From assembly GCA_030646655.1 (NCBI GenBank), contig JAUSLB010000185.1, positions 1 through 8,139 of the forward strand: a stretch of 8,139 bases of DNA, in the 5' to 3' direction. Made by a program: the position numbers and the translations under genes. This DNA comes from Deltaproteobacteria bacterium. Lineage in GTDB: Bacteria; Desulfobacterota; GWC2-55-46. Positions 1 to 6,048 of the stretch are shown here, piece by piece (position 1 is the first letter of the stretch; each line of letters starts with the position of its first letter). The notes beneath the pieces were generated by a model. That model was not told where the DNA came from and made no database searches. It saw only the letters and a list, made by a program, of their open reading frames with translations.

Positions 1-651
1 TTCTTCTTCGGCACACCCGCCTATCTCGCCTATCATTACTATCGCGGAGGTTCCGGGGTCCTCCTGGAATAAGGCGAGGACATCTACGAAGTCAGTGCCG
101 TTCACCGGGTCTCCTCCGATACCCACGCATGTAGACTGGCCCAATCCCAATCTCGTAAGCTGGTCTACCGCCTCGTATGTCAAGGTCCCGCTCCTCGATA
201 CCACCCCTATCGAGCCGGGCTTATGGATGTGGCCGGGCATTATGCCGATCTTGCACTGCCCCGGCGTTATCACGCCCGGGCAGTTCGGCCCCACGAGCCT
301 TGAGGCCTTGCCCTTCATGAATGTCCTGACCTTCACCATGTCAAGCACCGGTATGCCTTCCGTTATGCAGATGACAAGCCTAACCCCGGCGTCCACGGCC
401 TCCATTATCGCGTCGGCCGCGAAAGGCGCCGGGACATATATGACAGAGGCGTCAGCCCCGGTACTTTTTACGGCCTGCTCGACGGTGTCGAATACAGGGA
501 TGCCGTCTACCTTCGTCCCGCCTTTTCCGGGGGTCACCCCGCAGGCCATCTTTGTGCCGTAGGCGACCATCTGCCGCGTGTGGAAGGTCCCCTGCTCGCC
601 TGTTATGCCCTGACAGATGACCTTTGTGTTTTTATTGACCAGTATGCTCAT
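1..651 (-). CDS. sucD: Succinyl-CoA ligase (ADP/GDP-forming) alpha subunit, 5' part
   Basis: This is the CoA-binding alpha subunit that joins succinate and CoA through a phosphohistidine intermediate in the TCA cycle (cytoplasm; works with the beta subunit SucC). The window holds the first 217 residues; the gene runs off the left edge, so the usual length near 290 residues and the phosphohistidine region cannot be checked. Visible hallmarks are TGEQGTFH (residues 17-24, CoA-binding Rossmann loop), PGKGG (41-45), GPNCPGVI with conserved Cys124, SRSGTLTYE (152-160) and [10 protein letters not shown] (177-186). The ATG at 651-649 has a good Shine-Dalgarno, GGAGG on the minus strand. No sucC lies immediately upstream, where it often sits; a dispersed repeat is there instead. 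Family assignment is very secure. Confidence 0.97.
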   Translation of the reverse strand, partial: MSILVNKNTKVICQGITGEQGTFHTRQMVAYGTKMACGVTPGKGGTKVDGIPVFDTVEQAVKSTGADASVIYVPAPFAADAIMEAVDAGVRLVICITEGIPVLDMVKVRTFMKGKASRLVGPNCPGVITPGQCKIGIMPGHIHKPGSIGVVSRSGTLTYEAVDQLTRLGLGQSTCVGIGGDPVNGTDFVDVLALFQEDPGTSAIVMIGEIGGCAEEE

Positions 652-686
652 CTATAGAAAACCTCCGGGGGGTTTTTCTTTTAGCA

Positions 687-874
687 GGCTGCTGAAAAAG
701 TCCATCTGCTGCGTTGGCATCAAAGCTCGTCATTGCGGCGTATATACGGAATACGCCTCATTCCTCGCTCCCCTATTTTAGTGGGGGCCTTGCATCTGGA
801 GCTTTTCGGGGCACCCATCCTTCGGATGGGTCGGCCTGAACAAATTTTTAGTTTTTCCGCAAAGTGTTAAATCT
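687..874 (+). repeat. Dispersed palindromic repeat, left copy (MITE/REP-like)
   Basis: From position 729 to 874 this sequence matches the reverse complement of 8139-8017, with scattered substitutions and one length difference. The 5' end is GGCTGCTGAAAAAG (687-700). Inside is a hairpin, GGCGTAT (737-743) with ATACGCC (751-757) around a 7-nt loop; the other copy has GGCGTAG and CTACGCC, a compensatory change that keeps the stem. A second small stem pairs CCCC (770-773) with GGGG near 783-786. The other copy ends in CTTTTTCAGCAGCC, the inverse of the 5' end; here that arm has been replaced after GAGCTTTT. Similarity also continues through CCTGAAC and TTTTTCCGC to GTTAAATCT (866-874). No transposase is encoded, so any mobility would be non-autonomous. 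I recall GCTGAAAAAG-ended repeats from Desulfuromonadales-like genomes, but could not search. Confidence 0.85.
813..831 (+). repeat. Perfect 8-bp hairpin replacing the repeat's 3' arm
   Basis: ACCCATCC (813-820) pairs fully with GGATGGGT (824-831) around a TTC loop. The copy at 8017-8139 has a short AGCA-type sequence here, so about 20 nt were gained or swapped in this copy. It has no T-tract, so a terminator role is not supported. Confidence 0.6.
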
Positions 875-907
875 TTTTACCAAAATAAAACTTGAGGAGC
901 CGAAAAT

Positions 908-2041
908 TTGAAGGTCCAGCTCTTAGATCTCGCTTCCCAGTACCGTAAGATCAGAAAAGAGGTAATGGCGGAGGTTAAACGGGTCTGCGATTCCCAGCAC
1001 TATGTCCTCGGCAAGAACGTATCAGGCCTTGAGGAGGAGATAGCCGCTTACTGCGGGGCAAAATTCGCCGTAGGGGTCGCATCCGGCTCGGACGCCATAC
1101 TCCTTGCGCTCATGGCCGCGGGCGTGGGGCGCGGTGACAAGGTCATAACAACGCCCTTTACATTTTTCGCGACAGCAGGCTCCATCGCGAGGCTCGGGGC
1201 GATCCCCTTATTCGTGGACATAGACCCGAAGACATACAACATAGACCCGGACGCCCTTACAGCGGCTTTAAAGAGGAATTCGAAAACAGTCAAGGCCGTT
1301 ATCCCCGTCCACCTCTACGGCCAGTGCGCCGACATGGGGCCGGTAAACGCGATTTCAAAAAAATACAAAATAGCCGTAATCGAGGACGCCGCGCAGTCGA
1401 TAGGCGCCGAGTACAGAGGCAGGAGGGCGGGCTCGATAGGGGACATGGGGTGCCTTTCATTCTATCCCACGAAGAACCTCGGCTGTTTCGGCGACGGCGG
1501 GATGGTGACGACAAACAGCGAGAAGCTTGCCCGGAGGGTAAAGATGCTGAGGGTCCACGGCAGCATGGTCAGGTATTACCACGACGAGGTAGGCGCGAAC
1601 TCCCGGCTTGACGAGCTTCAGGCCGCGATATTGAGGGTTAAATTAAGGCACCTCGGCCCCTGGACAGAAGGAAGGATAAGGAACGCCGGACGGTACGATT
1701 CGATATTCAAAAAGGCGGGGCTCTCCGGGCTTGTCGCCACCCCGTATATACGGGAAGGCAACCTCTCAGTCTTTAACCAGTATGTCGTTAGGGTTAAAAA
1801 GAGGGATGAATTAAGGCGATACCTTGCAGGCTTAGGCGTCGGGACCGAAGTCTATTACCCGCTCTGTCTCCATCAGCAGAAGTGCTTCAAGTACCTCGGC
1901 TACAGGAAGGGCGACTTCCCGGCCTCTGAAGCCGCGGCAAAAGAAGTATTGGCCCTGCCTATCTACCCGGAGCTGAAGCCCGTTGAGCAGAGGTATGTGG
2001 TGGAAAGCATCGCGGCATTTTACGGCTCAGGGAGGCCATGA
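908..2041 (+). CDS. DegT/DnrJ/EryC1/StrS-family PLP sugar aminotransferase
   Basis: A fold-type I PLP enzyme of 377 residues, the usual length for sugar-nucleotide 3- or 4-keto aminotransferases. It probably transfers an amino group from glutamate to a nucleotide-linked keto-sugar in the cytoplasm. The N-terminal [17 protein letters not shown] (60-68), VIEDAAQ with Asp160 (PLP ring nitrogen), SFYPTKNLG with Lys189 (Schiff base) and [11 protein letters not shown] (230-240) are all present, so it should be active. The C-terminal FNQYVVRV and [13 protein letters not shown] resemble WbpE/WlbC-type enzymes more than ArnB, but the substrate cannot be fixed from sequence. The start is TTG at 908, set by GAGGAG at 894-899 and by the conserved start KVQLLDL. 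The stop overlaps the next gene (ATGA), indicating translational coupling. The repeat at 687-874 ends only 20 nt before the Shine-Dalgarno. Confidence 0.93.
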   Translation: MKVQLLDLASQYRKIRKEVMAEVKRVCDSQHYVLGKNVSGLEEEIAAYCGAKFAVGVASGSDAILLALMAAGVGRGDKVITTPFTFFATAGSIARLGAIPLFVDIDPKTYNIDPDALTAALKRNSKTVKAVIPVHLYGQCADMGPVNAISKKYKIAVIEDAAQSIGAEYRGRRAGSIGDMGCLSFYPTKNLGCFGDGGMVTTNSEKLARRVKMLRVHGSMVRYYHDEVGANSRLDELQAAILRVKLRHLGPWTEGRIRNAGRYDSIFKKAGLSGLVATPYIREGNLSVFNQYVVRVKKRDELRRYLAGLGVGTEVYYPLCLHQQKCFKYLGYRKGDFPASEAAAKEVLALPIYPELKPVEQRYVVESIAAFYGSGRP

Positions 2042-2988
2042 TGAGGATACTGATTACAGGCGGCGCTGGCTTCATAGGTTCGCACCTGTGCGAGAGGCTC
2101 CTGAAGGACGGCCACGAGGTCATCTGCCTCGATAACTTCTTTACGGGCAGGAAGGAGAATATCGCGCACCTGATGGACAACCCCGTATTCGAGGTCATAA
2201 GGCACGATGTCACAGAGCCGATACTGATAGAGGTCGACCAGATATACAATCTGGCCTGCCCGGCTTCCCCGGTGCATTACCAGTATAACCCAGTAAAGAC
2301 CATTAAGACCAATATAATGGGGGCCCTCAACATGCTCGGGCTCGCCAAGAGGGTGAGGGCGCGCATACTTCAGGCCTCCACTTCAGAGGTCTACGGCGAC
2401 CCCAAGGTCCACCCGCAGACAGAGGACTACTGGGGGAACGCCAACCCCATAGGCCTAAGGGCCTGCTACGACGAGGGCAAAAGGTGCGCGGAGACTTTGA
2501 TGTTCGCCTACCACAGGCAAAACGGCGTGGATATCAGGGTGATAAGGATATTTAACACCTACGGCCCGAGGATGCTTGAGAACGACGGGAGGGTGGTGAG
2601 CAACTTCATAGTGCAGGCCTTAAAGGGCGCGGATATAACGATATACGGCAACGGGTCCCAGACAAGGTCTTTCTGCTACGTTGACGACATGGTCGAGGGC
2701 ATGATAAGGATGATGAACAACGACCATCTCGTAGGCCCCGTCAACATCGGCAACCCCGGCGAGTTCACCGTAATGGAGCTCGCCAATATGATAAAGAGGT
2801 TCACGAAGTCGAGCTCGAAGATCGTCCACATGCCGCTTCCCCCCGACGACCCTGTCCAGAGGAAGCCTGATATTAAAATAGCCAATCAATCGCTCGGCTG
2901 GAAGCCCACGATAGGCCTTGAGCAAGGGCTTTTAAGGTCGATAGAGTATTTCAGCGAGCGGATTAACAACCCCAAAAACCCCGCCTGA
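2041..2988 (+). CDS. UDP-glucuronate decarboxylase (UDP-xylose synthase)
   Basis: An extended short-chain dehydrogenase that oxidises UDP-glucuronate at C4, decarboxylates it and reduces the 4-keto-pentose to UDP-xylose with bound NAD. Counting from the ATG at 2038, it shows GGAGFIG (8-14), [13 protein letters not shown] (30-42), [12 protein letters not shown] (71-82), STSEVYGDP (114-122), the catalytic pair in RACYDEGKR (Tyr144, Lys148), FNTYGPRM (172-179) and [11 protein letters not shown] (211-221). This matches bacterial UXS closely; length 315-316 is typical. There are two adjacent ATGs. The second (2041) is preferred because GGAGG at 2031-2035 then has a 5-nt spacer; the first (2038) leaves only 2 nt. 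It overlaps the aminotransferase stop, so the two genes form one operon. The usual PIG.RSCYDEGK reads [13 protein letters not shown] here, a mild change. Confidence 0.95.
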   Translation: MRILITGGAGFIGSHLCERLLKDGHEVICLDNFFTGRKENIAHLMDNPVFEVIRHDVTEPILIEVDQIYNLACPASPVHYQYNPVKTIKTNIMGALNMLGLAKRVRARILQASTSEVYGDPKVHPQTEDYWGNANPIGLRACYDEGKRCAETLMFAYHRQNGVDIRVIRIFNTYGPRMLENDGRVVSNFIVQALKGADITIYGNGSQTRSFCYVDDMVEGMIRMMNNDHLVGPVNIGNPGEFTVMELANMIKRFTKSSSKIVHMPLPPDDPVQRKPDIKIANQSLGWKPTIGLEQGLLRSIEYFSERINNPKNPA

Positions 2989-3041
2989 ATATTTTTTCTC
3001 ATTGCGGGCAGAAGGCAACCTTTTTAAATTCATCTCCCTCT

Positions 3042-3070
3042 AACCCCCTCTCCCAAAGGGAGAGGGGGTT
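3042..3070 (+). terminator. Strong 13-bp hairpin after the sugar operon
   Basis: AACCCCCTCTCCC (3042-3054) pairs perfectly with GGGAGAGGGGGTT (3058-3070) around an AAA loop, 53 nt after the decarboxylase stop. The tail is only TTAAATCTT, so intrinsic termination may be weak. CCCTCTCCC-type hairpins are common dispersed sequences in many genomes, and this could be one of them. Confidence 0.6.
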
Positions 3071-3182
3071 TAAATCTTCCTGATATGCCCCCTTCCAAAG
3101 CCTGACCGGCCGCCCTGACAAAAATTTATTTCCACCCTTCAGGAGGCGTAAGGGGGCAAATTTATTTGAAGATCACCTTTGC

Positions 3183-3210
3183 TTGACACCCGCTGTACCG
3201 GTGCTAAACT
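3183..3210 (+). promoter_or_regulatory. Sigma70-type promoter, probably leaderless
   Basis: A perfect -35 TTGACA (3183-3188) is followed after 16 nt by TAAACT (3205-3210, 4 of 6 matches). Transcription should start about 3217, directly at the ATG at 3218, which also has no Shine-Dalgarno. This suggests a leaderless mRNA for the membrane protein and cytochrome genes. Confidence 0.55.
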
Positions 3211-3217
3211 TATTCCC

Positions 3218-3649
3218 ATGTTCCGGAAGATGATATTCGAAAGCGGGGCGATTAACCTCATGGTCGGGAAAAAGAACATGGTGTTCGGTTTTTTTTACCT
3301 CTTCTTTACCATGGTGCTTGCCATATATTTAAGCGGAAATGTTGAATGGGCGCTTACGGGCGGGCAAAAGGCCCTGCTTAACAGCGCCGTCCTCCAGGGC
3401 AATATCGATTCCGTCCTGAATATCGTTGTAGGCTATCTCGTCTGCCGGCTTCCGTTAGTCGAATGGCTCTCCAAGGCGGTGTCCCCGCTTATGATACTCG
3501 GCACGCTCTTCCATTCAGGGATGCTCTACCTCGCGGGTTTCGGCTTGCTCCCCTTTGCCTCGGCGCTCATCCCAGTAGGAGGCCTCCTTATCATCGCTGT
3601 AATGCTCCTTATGGGCATAGGGGTCTTAAGCCTAAGGGCCATCAAATGA
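3218..3649 (+). CDS. Small four-TM membrane protein of unknown function
   Basis: A 143-residue, very hydrophobic protein with likely membrane helices at about 21-39, 64-80, 88-109 and 114-137. Charged residues cluster in the first 20 positions (RK, KK), suggesting a cytoplasmic N-terminus. Polar residues inside or near helices include Asn62, Asn68 and the His99 in GTLFHSGMLY; a single in-membrane His in the third helix could hold a cofactor, but no family was recognised. The start is chosen as ATG 3218; a TTG at 3179 is in frame but would place the -35/-10 elements inside the coding region. The stop overlaps the start of the cytochrome b gene (ATGA), so the two are translationally coupled, and the protein may be its partner subunit. 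Function unknown. Confidence 0.8.
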   Translation: MFRKMIFESGAINLMVGKKNMVFGFFYLFFTMVLAIYLSGNVEWALTGGQKALLNSAVLQGNIDSVLNIVVGYLVCRLPLVEWLSKAVSPLMILGTLFHSGMLYLAGFGLLPFASALIPVGGLLIIAVMLLMGIGVLSLRAIK

Positions 3650-4356
3650 CGCCGTGCTACCGGTCTGTAGCGGTCTGGAGCGGATTGCAGAGGGTCATTC
3701 ACTGGGTAGCGGCGTTCGCCGTGCTCCTCCTCATACCCCTCGGCCTTCTGCTCTATTTCAGGGAATACATAAACCTGCCGGATGAAAGCGGGGAACTCGT
3801 TATGGACATCCACGCTTCCATCGGCTTTGTCTTTGCCGCAGGGCTTTTGACCCGCATAATATACCTCTTTGCAGGCCCGCCCTCATCCCGCTTGGGCGAT
3901 ATCGTCCCTCACACGAAGGCCCAGTTCGCGCTCGCCAAGGAGACGATAGGATATTATTTAAAAGGCTTTAAAGGCAAAGTCCCGCTGTATTTCAGCCATA
4001 ACCCTTTCGCTGGATTTGCGTATGCGGTCTATTTCATATTCGCCGTAACTCAGGTCGTAAGCGGCATGACCATGTTTTTGCTGCATGGTCTGGAGCATAC
4101 GCACGATGCCCCAGACCATTCGCACAGCGCTCAGAATTCTCAAGCCTTCCCTGACTGGGCCTTAAGCCTCCACGACATGGGGGCTCTGGCGATAGCGCTC
4201 TTTGTGCTTGCTCACTTCACTGCCCTTGCCGTCCACGAGATAGCCGAACAGAGGGGGCTTGCTTCCAGCATGATAAGCGGGAACAAGTTCTTCTCGGACG
4301 AGGAGATAAAGGAGCTTGAGGCCGGGGTAAAGCATAAGACAGGCGGGGCCCGGTAG
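3646..4356 (+). CDS. Cytochrome b561-like di-heme membrane protein
   Basis: A 236-residue integral membrane protein of the prokaryotic cytochrome b561 / Ni,Fe-hydrogenase cytochrome b superfamily, which passes electrons between quinone and a partner. Four helices are seen at about 17-37, 52-76, 120-147 and 174-198. Candidate heme ligands are His19 (VIHW), His56 (DIHASIGF), His176 (LSLHDMG) and His190 (LAHF), with the typical His-Trp at the start of helix 1. The loop 147-160 holds five His plus Asp and Glu residues and may bind metal. The C-terminus is a soluble, charged tail. The ATG at 3646 overlaps the previous stop and matches the family start; a longer in-frame extension back to 3463 would only be antisense-free shadow of the upstream gene. 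No partner dehydrogenase, hydrogenase or cytochrome c is in the window, so its electron donor is unknown. Confidence 0.88.
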   Translation: MTPCYRSVAVWSGLQRVIHWVAAFAVLLLIPLGLLLYFREYINLPDESGELVMDIHASIGFVFAAGLLTRIIYLFAGPPSSRLGDIVPHTKAQFALAKETIGYYLKGFKGKVPLYFSHNPFAGFAYAVYFIFAVTQVVSGMTMFLLHGLEHTHDAPDHSHSAQNSQAFPDWALSLHDMGALAIALFVLAHFTALAVHEIAEQRGLASSMISGNKFFSDEEIKELEAGVKHKTGGAR

Positions 4357-4358
4357 AT

Positions 4359-4387
4359 TTGACTTTCCGTCCAAGCCGTGTGAAAAT
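4359..4387 (+). promoter_or_regulatory. Candidate extended -10 promoter for hemerythrin-DsrE
   Basis: TTGACT (4359-4364), a 17-nt spacer and GAAAAT (4382-4387) preceded by TGT (an extended -10 TGN). TTGACTT at 4359-4365 is also the left arm of an inverted repeat whose right arm AAGTCAA is at 4402-4408, a possible operator. Both elements are imperfect, so this is tentative. Confidence 0.4.
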
Positions 4388-4429
4388 TAAAATAGGCTAT
4401 TAAGTCAAGCCGAAAAGGAGGTTTTCTGT

Positions 4430-4915
4430 ATGGCTGTTAAATTAGACCCCATAGCGGAATTCAGGGAAGACCACAGAAAGGTCCGTGACGGCATACTTGA
4501 GATAACGGACGCCCTTAAGGAGAAGGACGTACAGAAGGCGCGGGAGATACTCGGGCAGTTGAATGTGCTGGTGGGCCCCCACTTCAGGTATGAGGAAGAG
4601 CACCTGTACCCGGCGCTCAGGACTTTTCTCGGCGAATATGTCGATCAGCTCATTAAGGAGCATAATAACGTAATAGACACGGCAAAGGTCTGCGCTTCGC
4701 TTTTAAGCAGGGACAGCCTCACCGATAAGGAATCTGAAGAGGCGGCAAAGGCCGCGATGCAGCTCCTGATACATGTGAGCAACTGCGACGGGCTCGCCAT
4801 ACTTTCCGAGCGGCTCAGCTCAAAGGAGATGGACAGGCTCGCCGAGAGCTACGCCGAGGCACGGACGAAGGGCGTGCCGCTCCTTGAGTGGGCGGATACC
4901 ATAAGGAAGAAGTAA
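4430..4915 (+). CDS. Hemerythrin HHE-domain protein with altered second metal half-site
   Basis: A 161-residue, all-helical cytoplasmic protein of the hemerythrin/HHE cation-binding family, which binds O2, NO or iron at a di-iron centre. Candidate ligands are His15 (EDHRKV), His51 and Glu55 (HFRYEEEHLYP), His78 (KEHNN) and His115 (LIHVSNCDG). In the canonical second half-site the ligand four residues after the His is Glu; here it is Cys119, followed by Asp120, so the site is non-standard, although I recall similar H..NCDG sequences in this family. The ATG at 4430 has a textbook AGGAGG (4416-4421) with 8-nt spacing. It is followed after a single base by the DsrE gene. Family assignment is firm; the ligand it binds and its role are unknown. 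Confidence 0.9.
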   Translation: MAVKLDPIAEFREDHRKVRDGILEITDALKEKDVQKAREILGQLNVLVGPHFRYEEEHLYPALRTFLGEYVDQLIKEHNNVIDTAKVCASLLSRDSLTDKESEEAAKAAMQLLIHVSNCDGLAILSERLSSKEMDRLAESYAEARTKGVPLLEWADTIRKK

Positions 4916-4916
4916 G

Positions 4917-5342
4917 ATGGAAGGGAAAAAGGACTTCAGGCTCTGCATCTTCCTCCACTCAGGCTCTTACGACAGGGTATATCAGGCCCTGTCGATCACC
5001 AATGTGGCGCTCGCCACAGGCTGGGAGGTCCACATCTTCTTCAGCTACGGCGCGCTAAAGAGGCTCGTCAAGGGGAAGACCGACGATGTCGTGATAGAGG
5101 GCGAGCCGGCCTATTTCAGGGACGAGATAGAGAAGAACCTCAAAAGGGGGACGCTCGACAGCATCAGCGAGATGCTCTCTACCGCGAAGAGGTTCGGCAA
5201 ACTCAAGATATACGCCTGCACCGGCTCTATGGCTGTATTGAATATAGCGCGCAACGAGCTTATTGACCTCGTTGACTCCAGCATGGGGCTTGTCTCTTTC
5301 ATGGAGCTCGTCAAAGGGGCTGATAAGGCGCTCTACATATAG
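4917..5342 (+). CDS. DsrE/DsrF-like family protein
   Basis: A 141-residue soluble alpha/beta protein of the DsrE/F/H-like superfamily, which in known members carries persulfide sulfur on a conserved Cys (TusBCD, DsrEFH) or has peroxiredoxin-like roles. The sequence shows the parallel-strand start LCIFLHSGSYDRVYQAL, then ATGWEVHIFFSYGAL, and a conserved KIYACTGSM with Cys101, the likely functional Cys. Cys10 lies on the first strand. The C-terminal GLVSFMELVKGADKALYI is typical of the group. The ATG is one base after the hemerythrin stop, with AAGGAAG inside that gene as Shine-Dalgarno, so the two are co-translated. No dsrAB, rhodanese or tusA gene is in the window, so a direct link to sulfite reduction is not shown. 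Confidence 0.85.
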   Translation: MEGKKDFRLCIFLHSGSYDRVYQALSITNVALATGWEVHIFFSYGALKRLVKGKTDDVVIEGEPAYFRDEIEKNLKRGTLDSISEMLSTAKRFGKLKIYACTGSMAVLNIARNELIDLVDSSMGLVSFMELVKGADKALYI

Positions 5343-5554
5343 TCCCCCGATGTTCCGGCCTTTGGTAAAGACAAAGTCCATATACGACCCGCCAACGAAA
5401 GACGACGGCCTAAGGGTTCTTGTCACGCGCTACTGGCCCAGAGGCGTTAAGAAAGAGGAGCAGGACTTCTGGCTTAGGGGAATGGGCCCGATCCCGGAGC
5501 TGATAAAGGCGTGGAAGTCCGGGGGCGATCACGTGGGGCGAGTTCGAGAGGAGC

Positions 5555-5707
5555 TGCCTATCAGGTTGCGGGAAAACGCAACCTGATAGGCAATCCATGG
5601 AAGGATTGCCAAATTACGAGACCGAAAAGTCGAGCAATTTGTAAGGATTGGACGGAGGCAGTCCGGCCAAATCGTGGCTGAAAAAGTCCAGGACGGACTT
5701 TTTCAGC
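5555..5707 (+). repeat. Island of five consecutive hairpins inside DUF488
   Basis: In order: TGCCTATCAGGTTGCG (5555-5570) with its perfect 16-nt complement (5577-5592), loop GGAAAA; GGCAATCC (5589-5596) with GGATTGCC (5603-5610), loop ATGGAA, sharing GGCA with the first; CAAATT (5610-5615) with AATTTG (5636-5641), plus inner GAC/GTC, loop CGAAAA, imperfect; GGAC (5650-5653) with GTCC (5661-5664), extendable by wobble pairs; and a perfect 13-bp foldback at 5677-5707. The arms are separate sequences, not copies of one repeat. The origin (nested insertions, or a single element) is not resolved. Confidence 0.85.
5677..5707 (+). repeat. Perfect 13-bp foldback sharing the dispersed repeat's terminus
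   Basis: GCTGAAAAAGTCC (5677-5689) pairs perfectly with GGACTTTTTCAGC (5695-5707), loop AGGAC. The same 13 bases start the large repeat at 690-702. It looks like the two ends of that repeat joined with the middle deleted. Confidence 0.75.
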
Positions 5708-5712
5708 ATCCT

Positions 5713-5737
5713 GTCAGATGAGTCAGCGTCAGATGAG
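5713..5737 (+). repeat. Short tandem duplication, 15-nt period
   Basis: GTCAGATGAG occurs at 5713-5722 and again at 5728-5737. The period is 15 nt, so it adds five residues (SDESA then SDEKK) in frame to the DUF488 relic, directly beside the foldback. Confidence 0.7.
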
Positions 5738-5963
5738 AAGAAGGCGGCCTTAAAGAGCCTTAAAGACCTCGTCAAAACCGCAAAGGGCAGGGATGTGACC
5801 CTTCTTTGCACATGCAGGGAGGAAGGCCGTTGTCACAGAAAGATAGTCAAAGAGGCGCGCAAGAGATAAGAAGAAGACCTCAGCGTAAAGAGTAAAGCCC
5901 TGCTCCTCTGCGAACCTTTTAATAGCCCGGCTGGTCTCTGTCGGATTTAGCTCAGGCCAAAAT

Positions 5964-6008
5964 AAGAAAGGCCCAGGCATGTTGAAACCGCATGCCGGGG
6001 CCTTTCTT
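5964..6008. terminator. Bidirectional intrinsic terminator between convergent genes
   Basis: AAGAAAGGCCC (5964-5974) pairs with GGGCCTTTCTT (5998-6008); after one mismatch, GGCATG (5976-5981) pairs with CATGCC (5991-5996). T-rich runs lie on the exit side for both strands (TTTCTTCATT on plus, TTTCTTATTTT on minus). It sits 95 nt after the DUF488 end and 41 nt after the hsp20 stop. Confidence 0.8.
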
Positions 6009-6048
6009 CATTAACCTTGTGAGATGGGGTGGAAGCTAAATTTTGCTT

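Larger units (their letters stand above)
5350..5869 (+). pseudogene. DUF488-family gene, frameshifted and split by palindrome island
   Basis: The first part reads MFRPLVKTKSIYDPPTKDDG, then VLVTRYWPRGVKKEEQDFW and ELIKAWKSG, the N-terminal half of DUF488. At the G-run at 5521-5525 the frame must change by one base to continue with AITWGEFERS, the expected DUF488 sequence; reading on unshifted hits TGA at 5584. In the shifted frame the hairpin island 5555-5707 encodes unrelated residues and a TAA at 5642, after which SILSDESASDEKKAALKSL and RDVTLLCTCREEGRCHRK give a clear DUF488 C-terminus ending at 5869. Both halves flanking the island are in the same frame, so its net length is a multiple of three. 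The start is 7 nt after the DsrE stop, so it was the last gene of that operon. DUF488 function is poorly known. A sequencing error in the G-run could explain the shift, but not the TAA. Confidence 0.82.

Noticed and set aside
95..562. Open frame of 155 codons on the plus strand
   Set aside because: It is antisense to clear sucD coding sequence and has no recognisable protein features.
3179..3217. TTG start at 3179 for the four-TM protein
   Set aside because: The extension lies over the -35/-10 elements and has no clear Shine-Dalgarno; ATG 3218 is preferred, though not proven.
3463..3645. Longer N-terminus for the cytochrome b (60 extra residues)
   Set aside because: The extra part overlaps the four-TM gene in another frame, reads as Pro/Arg-rich shadow sequence, and the ATG at 3646 matches the family start.
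5555..5707. Integron attC site, CRISPR array or retron-like RNA
   Set aside because: The arms are different sequences with no repeat-spacer pattern, no GTTRRRY core site was seen, and no integrase, cas or reverse transcriptase gene is present.
5750..5980. Minus-strand open frame whose first 37 codons look coding-like (PELNPTETSRAIKRF)
   Set aside because: It would start inside the bidirectional terminator, and its second half is antisense to the DUF488 C-terminus. A decayed gene fragment at about 5870-5980 remains possible but I could not recognise a family.
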